DNA of 20,696 bases, from contig CAKPEJ010000018.1 in NCBI GenBank assembly GCA_934149325.1, forward strand, positions 1 to 20,696, written 5' to 3'. The position numbers were made by a program, and so were the translations under genes. Below are positions 7,890 to 15,515 of this stretch, in pieces. This stretch comes from an uncultured Bacilli bacterium. GTDB lineage: Bacteria; Bacillota_I; Bacilli_A; RF39; UBA660. The notes beneath the pieces are model-generated. The model did no database searches, was not told the origin of the DNA, and was given only the letters and a program-made list of their open reading frames with translations. How positions within the stretch are numbered: position 1 is the first letter of the stretch; every line of letters starts with the position of its first letter.

Positions 7890-9587
7890 TCATTTATAAT
7901 TTAGTATTTCTATATAATTTTTATAATTGCTCATTAATTCTTTTACAAATATAGATTCTTTGTTTTTTTTACAAAATATATAAACATTATTTTTTGTTCT
8001 AGTTAAAGCTACATAAAACAATCTTCTTTCCTCTGCATAAGAATAATTTTCATCTTCTTTTAATACAAATTTTATTATATTATCATTTTGAATTTTACTT
8101 GGAAATCCCATTTTTTCATCATTAACATTTATTAATATAACATTTTCTTCTTCTAATCCTTTTGACTTATGCACAGTAAAATATTTTATTTTTATTTCTT
8201 CACATTCTTTTAAAATAATTTTATTATCGTTTAAAATTAATTTTTCATCTAATAATTTATTAATATCAAAATTATTTCTACCTAGTATATATATTTTAGA
8301 ATTATAATTATTGTAAATATATTTAATCAAGTCTTTTATATCTATTTTCTCATTATTATAAAAACAGATTTTTATAGGTTTATAACATGTTTTTATAGAT
8401 TTTAAATTTTTTCTTAGTTGCTTATGATTTTTCATTATAAATTCACTTGATACTTTTATTAATTCTTTTGAATTTCTATATGTATTATTAAGATATAATA
8501 TTTTACTATATCCAAAATATTTTTCAAATTTTAAAAATATATTTAAATCACATCCTGAAAATCTATATATCGATTGAAAATCGTCACCTACAGCAAAAAT
8601 TTTAGAATCAGAACACTCTTTTATTGCATTAATTAATTTATATCTTATATAAGATGTATCTTGATATTCATCAATTATTATATATTTATAATTTTTATAA
8701 ATTCCATTTTCTCTAACACTTTTTTCTGCCATAATTATCATATCATCAAAATCTATTTTATTTGAGCTGCTAAGTTCGTCTTGATAAATAATATAAAAGT
8801 TTAAAATTATTTTTAAAAGTATTTCGTTTTCTTTTTTTATATATTTATTTTTTTCTTTTTCATTTTCTTTAAAAAAATTGTAAAAATTTTCTTTAGTATA
8901 CCCATTAGATTTAAACAATTTAATAAATGTTAATATATTGTTTTTTAAATAATAATATAATTTTTTATCACTTTTAACATATAAAAGTGTACTTTGAAAT
9001 ATTTCATCAACAATATATTCTAAATAATCAGAACTTACTATAGAAAATATTTCATCATTGTTTTTTAATATATTTAAAGCTAGTTTATGAAAAGTAAACA
9101 CATCAACATTATAATTATATTTTTTATTTAAGTTGTCCTTCAATGAATTACAAGAATCATTTGTGAAAGATATACATAATATTTCTTCTTCTTTTATATT
9201 CTTTTCTTCTATTAAATGTCTTATTTTACCTATTATAGTAAGTGATTTGCCTGCGCCTGCGCCTGACACTAATAATGTATTATCTTCTAGAGTATATACT
9301 GCCCTTTTTTGTTCTTCATCAAGCATATATCCATTTATATCATTTAATAAACTATTTTTTTCTTTTAAATATGAATTTATTGTTTCATTATTTTTTACAT
9401 CAATATTTTTATAAATGTTTTTATAGTATTTATAAAATTTATAAAAAATAATTTTATAGATTATATTTCTCTTTATTTTGTTATATAAGACTTGATATTT
9501 TAATTTTATTTCTATTGTTTTAGATCTTGAAATATAATAATTTATATCATTTATTTCATTAAAAAATTTAATTATTTCTTTTTTTAT
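7890..9587 (-). CDS. UvrD/helicase IV-like superfamily 1 helicase, probable AUA start
   Basis: An ATP-dependent 3'-5' DNA helicase of SF1A, about 565 residues if started at ATA 9587. Motifs in this numbering: LDEEQKRA (Q motif region, about 89-96), Walker A GAGAGKS (109-115), Walker B IIIDEYQD (303-310), GDDFQSIYRFSG (334-345), TYRNS (369-373), HKSKGLE, and LFYVALTRT (523-531). The first ATG is at 9326, directly before the Q motif, and has no SD. The frame is open upstream for 87 more codons, and these look coding: a lysine-rich helical lead ending in a phrase like ...LLNDINGYMLDEEQ, the junction seen in helicase IV relatives. At the far end is a strong SD, then AAT ATA. It is compact compared with UvrD (about 720). 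A role in repair or replication-fork rescue is likely but not specific. Confidence 0.85.
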   Translation of the reverse strand: MKKEIIKFFNEINDINYYISRSKTIEIKLKYQVLYNKIKRNIIYKIIFYKFYKYYKNIYKNIDVKNNETINSYLKEKNSLLNDINGYMLDEEQKRAVYTLEDNTLLVSGAGAGKSLTIIGKIRHLIEEKNIKEEEILCISFTNDSCNSLKDNLNKKYNYNVDVFTFHKLALNILKNNDEIFSIVSSDYLEYIVDEIFQSTLLYVKSDKKLYYYLKNNILTFIKLFKSNGYTKENFYNFFKENEKEKNKYIKKENEILLKIILNFYIIYQDELSSSNKIDFDDMIIMAEKSVRENGIYKNYKYIIIDEYQDTSYIRYKLINAIKECSDSKIFAVGDDFQSIYRFSGCDLNIFLKFEKYFGYSKILYLNNTYRNSKELIKVSSEFIMKNHKQLRKNLKSIKTCYKPIKICFYNNEKIDIKDLIKYIYNNYNSKIYILGRNNFDINKLLDEKLILNDNKIILKECEEIKIKYFTVHKSKGLEEENVILINVNDEKMGFPSKIQNDNIIKFVLKEDENYSYAEERRLFYVALTRTKNNVYIFCKKNKESIFVKELMSNYKNYIEILNYK

Positions 9588-9590
9588 ATT

Positions 9591-9602
9591 AGATCACCTC
9601 TA
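9591..9602 (-). promoter_or_regulatory. Strong ribosome binding site deciding a non-ATG start for the helicase
   Basis: The minus strand reads AGAGGTGATCT, matching the 16S tail over about nine bases, followed by AAT and then ATA (9587-9585). The dacF-like gene in this window has nearly the same start region: GAGGTGTCTAAT then ATG at 16724. In the helicase the ATG is replaced by ATA, and no ATG, GTG or TTG exists in frame before 9326. A TGA lies in frame at 9596-9594, so the start must be downstream of it. Confidence 0.7.
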
Positions 9603-9640
9603 ATATTTTATACGAAATTAACTGCAAAAAACCCCCTAAT

Positions 9641-9674
9641 ATAATAAAAAAAATCACTATTTTTGAGTGATTTT
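9641..9674 (-). terminator. Intrinsic terminator of the cda operon
   Basis: A nine-base-pair stem AAAATCACT / AGTGATTTT (9666-9674 with 9650-9658) with a seven-base loop, followed by a U-rich tract on the minus strand. It overlaps the stop codon of cdaR and separates the cda operon from the helicase-uppS unit. Confidence 0.85.
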
Positions 9675-10988
9675 TATTGTTGCATTAGTAACTTTAGAAG
9701 TATATTGTACTCTTGAATCTAATCCTTTAATTTTAACTTCAACTTCATGTTCTCCTTCAGTTAAATCCTTAAGATCAACATAAGCTTCAACACTTGCTGG
9801 TGTTATTGTACTAACAACTGATTTAACACCTTTTAATATAACAGTTACTTCTGTACTACTTGTATCTGTTGCTTGAACTACGTAATTTTCACCTAAATTT
9901 ATATATCCAAGTTTTACACCAGATATTTCTGTTGTTACTTCATCATCTAATTTTATATCAACATTTATAGTTTTTACTGACATTTCTCTTATTCCATTTG
10001 GTTTCTTAATGGTTTTAGTAACCTGTTTATCTGATTTTAGATCACTAACGTCAACTTTAACAGTAATACTATCTGTTTTTTCTAACGTTTTTGTATCACC
10101 ATATATAGTAACTCTTTCAACACTAGGAGTAAGTGTAGAAATTGCTTTACCAAATACCACTGTTCCAGTTGGAACAACTTTTATAGGAACTTCTTTGCTT
10201 GGTGATGAAATTTGAATTGTTGCTGTTACAGTTGATGGAACAACTTCTACATCCATAATTTTTCCATTTTCATCATATGCAACTAAAGGAACTTCTTTTA
10301 ATTTATTTTCTCCAACTTTTGGATCTGACATATTACTTACATTTATTAAAGCTTTTACAGATGCAACTTTTGCAAGGCTCTCTTCTGTTCCCTTAACAAT
10401 TACATCATCTGCATCAATTTTTGTACTTTCAATTGAAAGCTTTGAATCTAATTTTGATAAATTTACTATTTCTGATGTCAACGATTTTGTCTCTGATTTT
10501 TTTGGACTTACAACAACAGTAACAACAGATGGATCTAATTTATATTCAACATTTGATATAGATTGTTTATATTTTAAATTAACTTTATGAACACCTGGTT
10601 TTAAGTCACTTAAATCAACAGTTACATCCTGCGTTGGAAGTTGCTTTGCCAAATATAAATTTGCCTTTGTACCAATTAATGTTATATCAACAGTTTCAGG
10701 TAATCCTTCTATTATATATTCTTCATCATTATATGTTGCAGTTACTGGTCTATTATAAATTACCTCTGCATTTGTTTCTAAAAGTGTAGTACTTTTTGCA
10801 TCTACAATAAAGAAAGCAGCTAAAGAAAATAACAAAGATATAATTATCATACTACTTTTTGTAGTTAAAGCAGCTTCAAAAGGTTTTTCTGATATTTTTA
10901 ACTTTTTACCAATAGCAACAAAAAATTTAGTTATTGGTAATAATATTTTTCTATCAAAGAATTTATATATGCCTCTAATTAATTTCAT
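9657..10988 (-). CDS. cdaR: YbbR-domain protein, regulator of diadenylate cyclase (CdaR-like)
   Basis: A 443-residue protein with a cytoplasmic basic start, one membrane segment (about 47-62) and a long outer part made of tandem YbbR-type beta domains. In the repeats, phrases of the form VxVDLSDLKPGxHxVxL recur (for example near 121-139, and again near the C-terminus as VEAYVDLKDLTEGEHEVEVKIKG). In related bacteria CdaR sits beside the cyclase CdaA and modulates it across the membrane. Here it overlaps cdaA by 14 bases and uses a GAGGAGG site inside the end of cdaA. Length and order (cdaA then cdaR) fit the usual operon, but glmM, commonly the third gene, is absent and a terminator follows at once. 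Confidence 0.93.
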   Translation of the reverse strand: MKLIRGIYKFFDRKILLPITKFFVAIGKKLKISEKPFEAALTTKSSMIIISLLFSLAAFFIVDAKSTTLLETNAEVIYNRPVTATYNDEEYIIEGLPETVDITLIGTKANLYLAKQLPTQDVTVDLSDLKPGVHKVNLKYKQSISNVEYKLDPSVVTVVVSPKKSETKSLTSEIVNLSKLDSKLSIESTKIDADDVIVKGTEESLAKVASVKALINVSNMSDPKVGENKLKEVPLVAYDENGKIMDVEVVPSTVTATIQISSPSKEVPIKVVPTGTVVFGKAISTLTPSVERVTIYGDTKTLEKTDSITVKVDVSDLKSDKQVTKTIKKPNGIREMSVKTINVDIKLDDEVTTEISGVKLGYINLGENYVVQATDTSSTEVTVILKGVKSVVSTITPASVEAYVDLKDLTEGEHEVEVKIKGLDSRVQYTSKVTNATIKITQK

Positions 10989-11796
10989 CTATATCATCCT
11001 CCTCATCGCTTTCTATAACAAAAGTTTCTGATTTTGGCATTAATTCATCTAAAATTAATAACTTAACTTCATCAACAGATAAATTATAATTTAATTTACC
11101 ACCTATTGCTACTGAAACTCTTCCAGTTTCTTCAGATACAACTATAGCAATACAATCAGATTCCTCTGAAATTCCAATTGCTGCTCTATGTCTTGTACCT
11201 AGTCTCTTACTAAATTTCATATCCACAGTTGTTGGAAAAACAGCTCCTGCACATGTTATTTTATCACCTTGAATAATTACACCACCATCATGAAGTGGGT
11301 TATCTGGAAAGAATATTGCACATAATAATTCATTTGATATTTCTGCATATAATTTTTTAGCTTTTTCTATATATTCTGATAAACTAGTATCTCTTTCTAT
11401 AACAATTAAAGCACCTATTTTATTTTTTCTTAAATAATCTATTGCAATACCTATTTCAGATACTAATCTTTCTCTTTCAGTTACTGTTAATGTTTTATGC
11501 CTTCCTAAAAGTTGTGTTCTACCAAGTTGTTCCAAAACATTTCTAATTTCTGGTTGAAATACTATTATTATTGCTATTGGTCCCCATGTAATTAAATACT
11601 CAAATAAAAGTCCAATCGTTACAAGTCCTAAATAATCAGCTAATAATTTAATTAAAATTATTATCACAATCCCCTTAAATAACATTGAAAATTTTACATT
11701 TTTTCTGATATTTTTAAGTACATAATAGAAAACTACCCAAACTAAACAAATATCAATTATTTTTTTTAAAATTGTTAAAATACTTTCTAAATTCAT
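10975..11796 (-). CDS. cdaA: Diadenylate cyclase CdaA
   Basis: A membrane diadenylate cyclase making c-di-AMP from two ATP; the nucleotide controls potassium, osmolyte and wall homeostasis. The 273 residues match the family length. Three N-terminal membrane segments (about 12-29, 37-56 and 59-80) precede a DisA_N catalytic domain, with LHDGG (168-172) and GTRHRAA (200-206) as the substrate motifs. The family's usual DGA triplet is DGG here (170-172), and the RHR triplet (202-204) is intact. SD AGGAGG precedes ATG 11796. The gene starts ten bases after the lipoprotein gene and overlaps cdaR, so the three are one operon. Confidence 0.97.
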   Translation of the reverse strand: MNLESILTILKKIIDICLVWVVFYYVLKNIRKNVKFSMLFKGIVIIILIKLLADYLGLVTIGLLFEYLITWGPIAIIIVFQPEIRNVLEQLGRTQLLGRHKTLTVTERERLVSEIGIAIDYLRKNKIGALIVIERDTSLSEYIEKAKKLYAEISNELLCAIFFPDNPLHDGGVIIQGDKITCAGAVFPTTVDMKFSKRLGTRHRAAIGISEESDCIAIVVSEETGRVSVAIGGKLNYNLSVDEVKLLILDELMPKSETFVIESDEEDDIDEIN

Positions 11797-11806
11797 TTTT
11801 TACCTC

Positions 11807-12505
11807 CTACACACTATTATTCTTTTTATTTTTTATAGCAACAAAAATTACTATTCCTAAAACCAAAGCAATTAATATCCCTATACCAATATATTCATAT
11901 TTTATATTTAATACTTCATTACCAATACTTATATTTGCAGAATCTTTTTTCTTTTTTGTATCAAATGTAATTTTTATTGTTTTAGGTGTATCACTTTCTT
12001 TTATATTCCATGTATAAATATTTCCATTTTTTTCATCCGCATTACTTTCCAAAACATTAAATGGAACATCAATATTCACGTTTAATTCATCATAAACTAA
12101 ATTTCTAAGTTCATTATTACCAATCAATTTTGTTTGAACTGCAATTAAAGTTAATTCATGTCCTTTTTGAGTAACACTAACATCTTTAAAAATATCTGAA
12201 GTAAACACAGAAGTATATTTTTCTAAAGATGTATGTGACGTAGACGCTGTCGCAATTGTTTCATTATTTTCTTCTTTACTTGACAAATTAATATTTTCAT
12301 TATCTCTTTTAAACATTTCATATAAATATTTAACTGCTTCTTCACCTTTTAAATTTGTTTTTGAATTCATTCTTTTTGTACTTTCTTTAGCTTGTACAGT
12401 TTCATTTACAGATAAATCTTCATTTATTTTTAAATTATAATCAACTGTACACCCTGAAGTTAACAATATTAGAAAACAAATTATTACTAATTTTATTCTT
12501 TTCAT
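11807..12505 (-). CDS. Lipoprotein with C-terminal membrane segment, first gene of the cda operon
   Basis: A 232-residue protein. It has a signal sequence with lipobox LTSGC (lipidated Cys19) and then an outer beta-rich domain starting VDYNLKINEDLSVNETV. A single membrane segment at about 206-225 and a lysine/asparagine-rich tail end the protein. A protein tethered at both ends, by lipid and by helix, is unusual; much of the fold should lie outside the cell. I do not recognise the family with certainty. It has its own promoter with an extended -10 (12530-12538) and ends ten bases before cdaA, whose SD sits in the gap, so co-expression with c-di-AMP synthesis is likely. A sensory or cyclase-modulating role is a guess from context only. 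Confidence 0.8.
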   Translation of the reverse strand: MKRIKLVIICFLILLTSGCTVDYNLKINEDLSVNETVQAKESTKRMNSKTNLKGEEAVKYLYEMFKRDNENINLSSKEENNETIATASTSHTSLEKYTSVFTSDIFKDVSVTQKGHELTLIAVQTKLIGNNELRNLVYDELNVNIDVPFNVLESNADEKNGNIYTWNIKESDTPKTIKITFDTKKKKDSANISIGNEVLNIKYEYIGIGILIALVLGIVIFVAIKNKKNNSV

Positions 12506-12529
12506 AAGTCACCTCTACAGTACTATAAA

Positions 12530-12538
12530 ATTATATCA
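12530..12538 (-). promoter_or_regulatory. Extended -10 promoter of the lipoprotein-cdaA-cdaR operon
   Basis: The minus strand reads TGATATAAT, an extended -10 element (TGn plus TATAAT, core at 12530-12535). No good -35 hexamer lies at 16-18 bases, which extended -10 promoters tolerate. The leader to ATG 12505 is about 20 bases, with SD GAGGTG. Confidence 0.6.
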
Positions 12539-12567
12539 TATATTTTTATAAAATAATATATTTTTTC

Positions 12568-12593
12568 AAAAAAAAAGGTTTCTTTAAAAACCT
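12568..12593 (-). terminator. Intrinsic terminator after the charged membrane-anchored protein gene
   Basis: Stem AGGTTT / AAACCT (12576-12581 with 12588-12593) and a six-base loop, followed on the minus strand by a run of nine U. It overlaps the stop of the gene ending at 12592 and isolates it from the cda operon. Confidence 0.85.
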
Positions 12594-13263
12594 AAAAAAT
12601 ATTCGTAAAATTATCTTCATCAGAATTATTATAACTATTTAGTTTTTTCATAATAGCATCAAGTTCAGCAGCACTATCTGATAAAGATTTTGCTTCTTCC
12701 TCTTTTTTTACAACAGATTCATCTAATTTTCCTTCTGGCTGTTTTTCTATGTTAGAAAATAGTATTTCTGAAAGTTTTTTATCATTTTTATAAAGAACAT
12801 CAACATTTTTATCTTCAGATTTTTCTTCTTTTTGAACATTTTTTTCATCATTTGAAACTGGGAAAATATTATCAATACTTATTATCTCTTCTTCCTTCTT
12901 TTCTTCAGGAAAAATATTTACTGCATCTTTTATTTTCTCTTGTTCTACCTTTGATTCTAAATTAACTTCTTTCTTTTCAGGAATAATTTCTTCTTTTTTT
13001 ATTTCATTATCAATTATTGCACTTTCAAATTTAGCGTTTAATTTTTCTTGTTCTTCTTTTTGTTTCTCTTCTTCTTTTCTTTTTTCAATTAATGCTTTTG
13101 TTTCTTCTTGTTCTTTTTCAATGTTTTTTGATATTCTTTTTGACTTTATTGTATTATCAATTAAATAAGCAACTAAAACTACAATCAAAAAAACACATAT
13201 TATTATAAGAATAGTAGTATTCTCATTTATAAATGACATTACTGTCTCAATTGCATCGTTCAT
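12592..13263 (-). CDS. Membrane-anchored, highly charged coiled-coil protein with repeated NIFP motifs
   Basis: A 223-residue protein of unknown family. A short outer N-terminus and one membrane segment (about 17-36) are followed by a cytoplasmic tail that is mostly lysine and glutamate. Residues 45-85 look like a coiled coil, and the rest appears largely disordered. Within the disordered tail the tetrapeptide NIFP occurs twice (116-119 and 132-135), each in acidic surroundings, and the protein ends in NIF (221-223). A short helical patch (about 193-212, LSDSAAELDAIMKKLN) lies before the end. This is the look of a membrane scaffold that binds a partner through short repeated motifs, as several cell-division and envelope proteins do; that is inference. 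It stands alone between its own promoter and terminator. Confidence 0.75.
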   Translation of the reverse strand: MNDAIETVMSFINENTTILIIICVFLIVVLVAYLIDNTIKSKRISKNIEKEQEETKALIEKRKEEEKQKEEQEKLNAKFESAIIDNEIKKEEIIPEKKEVNLESKVEQEKIKDAVNIFPEEKKEEEIISIDNIFPVSNDEKNVQKEEKSEDKNVDVLYKNDKKLSEILFSNIEKQPEGKLDESVVKKEEEAKSLSDSAAELDAIMKKLNSYNNSDEDNFTNIF

Positions 13264-13292
13264 AATTAACCCTCTTCCTTATTCTTAAATAC

Positions 13293-13321
13293 ATTCTAAC
13301 ATTTTTCAAGTGTTTTTTCAA
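13293..13321 (-). promoter_or_regulatory. Promoter of the charged membrane-anchored protein gene
   Basis: TTGAAA (13316-13321), a 17-base spacer ending in TGT, and TAGAAT (13293-13298), an extended -10 layout on the minus strand. It lies 30 bases before ATG 13263 and a GGAAGAGGG site. Confidence 0.7.
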
Positions 13322-13360
13322 GATTATTTATTAATATTTTATTTTTTTCTATTACTAAAG

Positions 13361-13384
13361 AAAAAATCTTAAGTTTTCACTTAA
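13361..13384 (-). terminator. Intrinsic terminator of nrdG
   Basis: A TTAAGT / ACTTAA stem (13369-13374 with 13379-13384) closed by a GAAA tetraloop and followed on the minus strand by GATTTTTTC. It lies five bases beyond the nrdG stop. Confidence 0.75.
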
Positions 13385-13389
13385 AATTT

Positions 13390-13920
13390 TTAATTCATAT
13401 ATTCATCACAAAGTATTACTTTTCCTTGTTTTAAACTTTCTTTAACATTTATTATTCTTTGATTACTTGATCCTCTAAACTTTAATTTAATATCTTTTTT
13501 ATCTATTTCAAATTTTCCATCTACCAAAACATCAATATATGATATAAGTTCCTTTGTTTCATCCCATTTTTTACACATATCACCAACAATATCTTTATCA
13601 AATGTATATCCAGAAAAACACCAAATAGATTTATCTGGATATCTTTCTTTTATCTTTCTTATTAAAGGTAATATTCCTTTTTGATTTTCATGTTCAAATG
13701 GTTCACCACCTAAAAATGTTATTCCTGAAATATAATCTCTTCCTAAAGATTCAAGAATTTTTTCTTCTTCTTTCTCAGTAAATAAATTTCCATAACAAAA
13801 ATCCCATGCTTCTGCATTAAAACATCCCTTACATTTATGAGTACATCCACTTACAAAAAGAGAAACTCTAACTCCAGGCCCGTTAGCAATATCATATTCT
13901 TTTATATCTGCATAATGCAT
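13390..13920 (-). CDS. nrdG: Anaerobic ribonucleotide reductase activating protein (radical SAM)
   Basis: A radical SAM enzyme that puts the glycyl radical on the class III ribonucleotide reductase, allowing dNTP synthesis without oxygen. From ATG 13920 it has 176 residues, close to the family norm. Motifs: YDIANGPGVRVSLFVSGC, the iron-sulfur cysteines C26-x3-C30-x2-C33, FLGGEPF (69-75), IWCFSGYTF, and a C-terminal FRGSSNQRII. The longer frame from 13956 is rejected because its first codons lie inside the -10 region of a strong promoter; AGGAAGTGAT gives an SD for 13920. The partner nrdD, usually adjacent, is not in the window. The gene stands alone with its own promoter and terminator, and its product implies anaerobic growth. 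Confidence 0.95.
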   Translation of the reverse strand: MHYADIKEYDIANGPGVRVSLFVSGCTHKCKGCFNAEAWDFCYGNLFTEKEEEKILESLGRDYISGITFLGGEPFEHENQKGILPLIRKIKERYPDKSIWCFSGYTFDKDIVGDMCKKWDETKELISYIDVLVDGKFEIDKKDIKLKFRGSSNQRIINVKESLKQGKVILCDEYMN

Positions 13921-13946
13921 AAAATCACTTCCTATTCTGTAAGTTA

Positions 13947-13975
13947 ATTTTAGCATTTTAACATTTTTAAGTCAA
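13947..13975 (-). promoter_or_regulatory. Strong promoter of nrdG
   Basis: TTGACT (13970-13975), a 17-base spacer ending in TGC, and TAAAAT (13947-13952), an extended -10 promoter on the minus strand. The leader is only about 20 bases. The promoter overlaps the last part of the preceding membrane-protein gene's 3' end. Confidence 0.8.
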
Positions 13976-13982
13976 TTAAAGA

Positions 13983-14486
13983 TTAATGTTTATTTAATAT
14001 TGTAAAAATATTATCTATTATAAATAAAAATATAAAAATTATTGTAACAAACTTTGGTATTTTTACTATTATTTTATCCATCCATGGTTTTATTAAATAT
14101 AAAAAGAGTATAGATGTAACTCCCCAAACTAAAGTCATCTCTAAAGATATATATTTTCCTAAATGATATTTATGATTATTATACAGCCAAAAATCCTTGT
14201 TAAATATTAAATGAAGAACATTTCCACCTACCCATTCCATAAAACTTAATAATAATGAAATACTTATAAAAAATATTATAATTTCTAATACTTTATTTAC
14301 TTTTAACTTTCTAAATATTAAGTGTGATATTAATATTATTAAAACAACACCAAATCCATATACTGGTGTCCAATAACCATATAAATATCCACTTTTAAAA
14401 TTCCAATCAAATATAAGAACTAATAAACTTTCAATTAAATGTCCTATAATAGAAAATATGAAAAAATAATTTAAATAATAATACAT
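13983..14486 (-). CDS. Putative ABC-transporter type IV (CmpB-like) membrane protein, single domain
   Basis: A 167-residue protein with about five membrane helices. It is related to the C-terminal half of the fusion protein at 5165-6685: GHLIES (15-20) aligns with GWLWEV, GYWTPVYG (37-44) with GPWLPIYG, SFMEWVGG (81-88) with ILEYTSGW, and SLEMTLVWGVTS with CFECTLFFGIGG. This fits PF06541 (putative ABC-transporter type IV), whose true function is not settled. The frame could open at GTG 14495, but that codon lies inside the SD (AGGTGA), so ATG 14486 is preferred. It is 39 bases after uvsE and probably the last gene of the dacF-uvsE run. Confidence 0.75.
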   Translation of the reverse strand: MYYYLNYFFIFSIIGHLIESLLVLIFDWNFKSGYLYGYWTPVYGFGVVLIILISHLIFRKLKVNKVLEIIIFFISISLLLSFMEWVGGNVLHLIFNKDFWLYNNHKYHLGKYISLEMTLVWGVTSILFLYLIKPWMDKIIVKIPKFVTIIFIFLFIIDNIFTILNKH

Positions 14487-14525
14487 GTTATTCACCTAGT
14501 ATTAGTGTTTTTAAATATTCTTTTT

Positions 14526-15467
14526 TTATACAATAAATGTTGTATCGTCTAAAAATTTATAATCTGTATAAAATTTTATTTGTCTAACTAAACGAAATAA
14601 AGCATCATCCTTTTGTTTTACTTCAAGCATAATATCTATATCTTTATTGTATTTTTTAATACTATTTAAAAAATTTATAAAATCTTTTACATTTATATAA
14701 TCATTATGACTTCTATATTCTTTTTTTAGTAAACTTTTAGGTGATGAAAAATGAATTTTGGGAATTCTATCTTTCCATAAATTAAATATATCTTTAAAAT
14801 ATTCAAAAGCTTCTTTTTTACCTTTATTACAATTATAATGATGAATATCAAATATTGGTCTTATATTAATTTTATAACAAATATCTAATACATCATCTAT
14901 ATTGAAAATTTTATCATCATTTTCTATTGCTATACAACTTTGTATATAAGAAGGTAATTTTTTAAAACTATTAATAAATCTTTGTTTTGATTTTTCCTTT
15001 CCAAAAACATTACTTCCAACATGTAAAACTATTACCTTATCTTTAATATTTAATGCATTCAGGATATTATAATGGTATTCTAACATCTTAAAACTATTAT
15101 CAATTACTTCCTTATTAGTACTATTAATTACACAAAACTGATCCGGGTGTACATCTACTCTAATATTGTTATCATTTATTAATTTTCCTATTTTTTCATA
15201 ATATTTTTTATATTTATTAATATATTCTATTTTTACATCCTTATGAGTAGAAAGAGGTATTAATTTTGATGTTAATCTATAGAAGTGAATATTGTTTTTT
15301 ATATTATAAATCATAATTTTTTCTAAAGCAGTTAAATTTGAGATTATTATATCATCTATTTTTTCTTCTTTATTATTAATTTTTACATAATTACTATAGG
15401 TAATAGTACTTGATGTTGTATAATCAAGTGCATTTGTTATTGAAACATATCCTAATCTTACCTTCAT
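14526..15467 (-). CDS. uvsE: UV damage endonuclease UvsE
   Basis: A TIM-barrel metal-dependent endonuclease that nicks DNA 5' of UV photoproducts (UVDE family). The 313 residues fit bacterial UvsE. Recognisable segments in order: the opening RLGYVSI, YRLTSKLIPL (near 59-68), RVDVHPDQFCVI with metal-binding His and Asp, VLHVGSNVFG, the acidic AIENDD, PIFDIHHYNCN with paired histidines, and a late MLEVKQKD glutamate. These supply the usual His/Asp/Glu metal ligands. SD GGTGAT precedes ATG 15467. The gene lies 48 bases after the dacF-like gene with no terminator between, so it is probably expressed with it. Confidence 0.93.
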   Translation of the reverse strand: MKVRLGYVSITNALDYTTSSTITYSNYVKINNKEEKIDDIIISNLTALEKIMIYNIKNNIHFYRLTSKLIPLSTHKDVKIEYINKYKKYYEKIGKLINDNNIRVDVHPDQFCVINSTNKEVIDNSFKMLEYHYNILNALNIKDKVIVLHVGSNVFGKEKSKQRFINSFKKLPSYIQSCIAIENDDKIFNIDDVLDICYKINIRPIFDIHHYNCNKGKKEAFEYFKDIFNLWKDRIPKIHFSSPKSLLKKEYRSHNDYINVKDFINFLNSIKKYNKDIDIMLEVKQKDDALFRLVRQIKFYTDYKFLDDTTFIV

Positions 15468-15515
15468 ATTATCACCATTTTTATTATGAAAAAAAACAGA
15501 AATATTAAACTATCT

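Noticed and set aside
13921..13956. Extended N-terminus of nrdG from ATG 13956
   Set aside because: These codons overlap the -10 region of a strong promoter; ATG 13920 has the SD and gives the family N-terminus.
14487..14495. GTG start of the second type IV membrane protein
   Set aside because: The GTG is part of the SD AGGTGA; ATG 14486 fits better.
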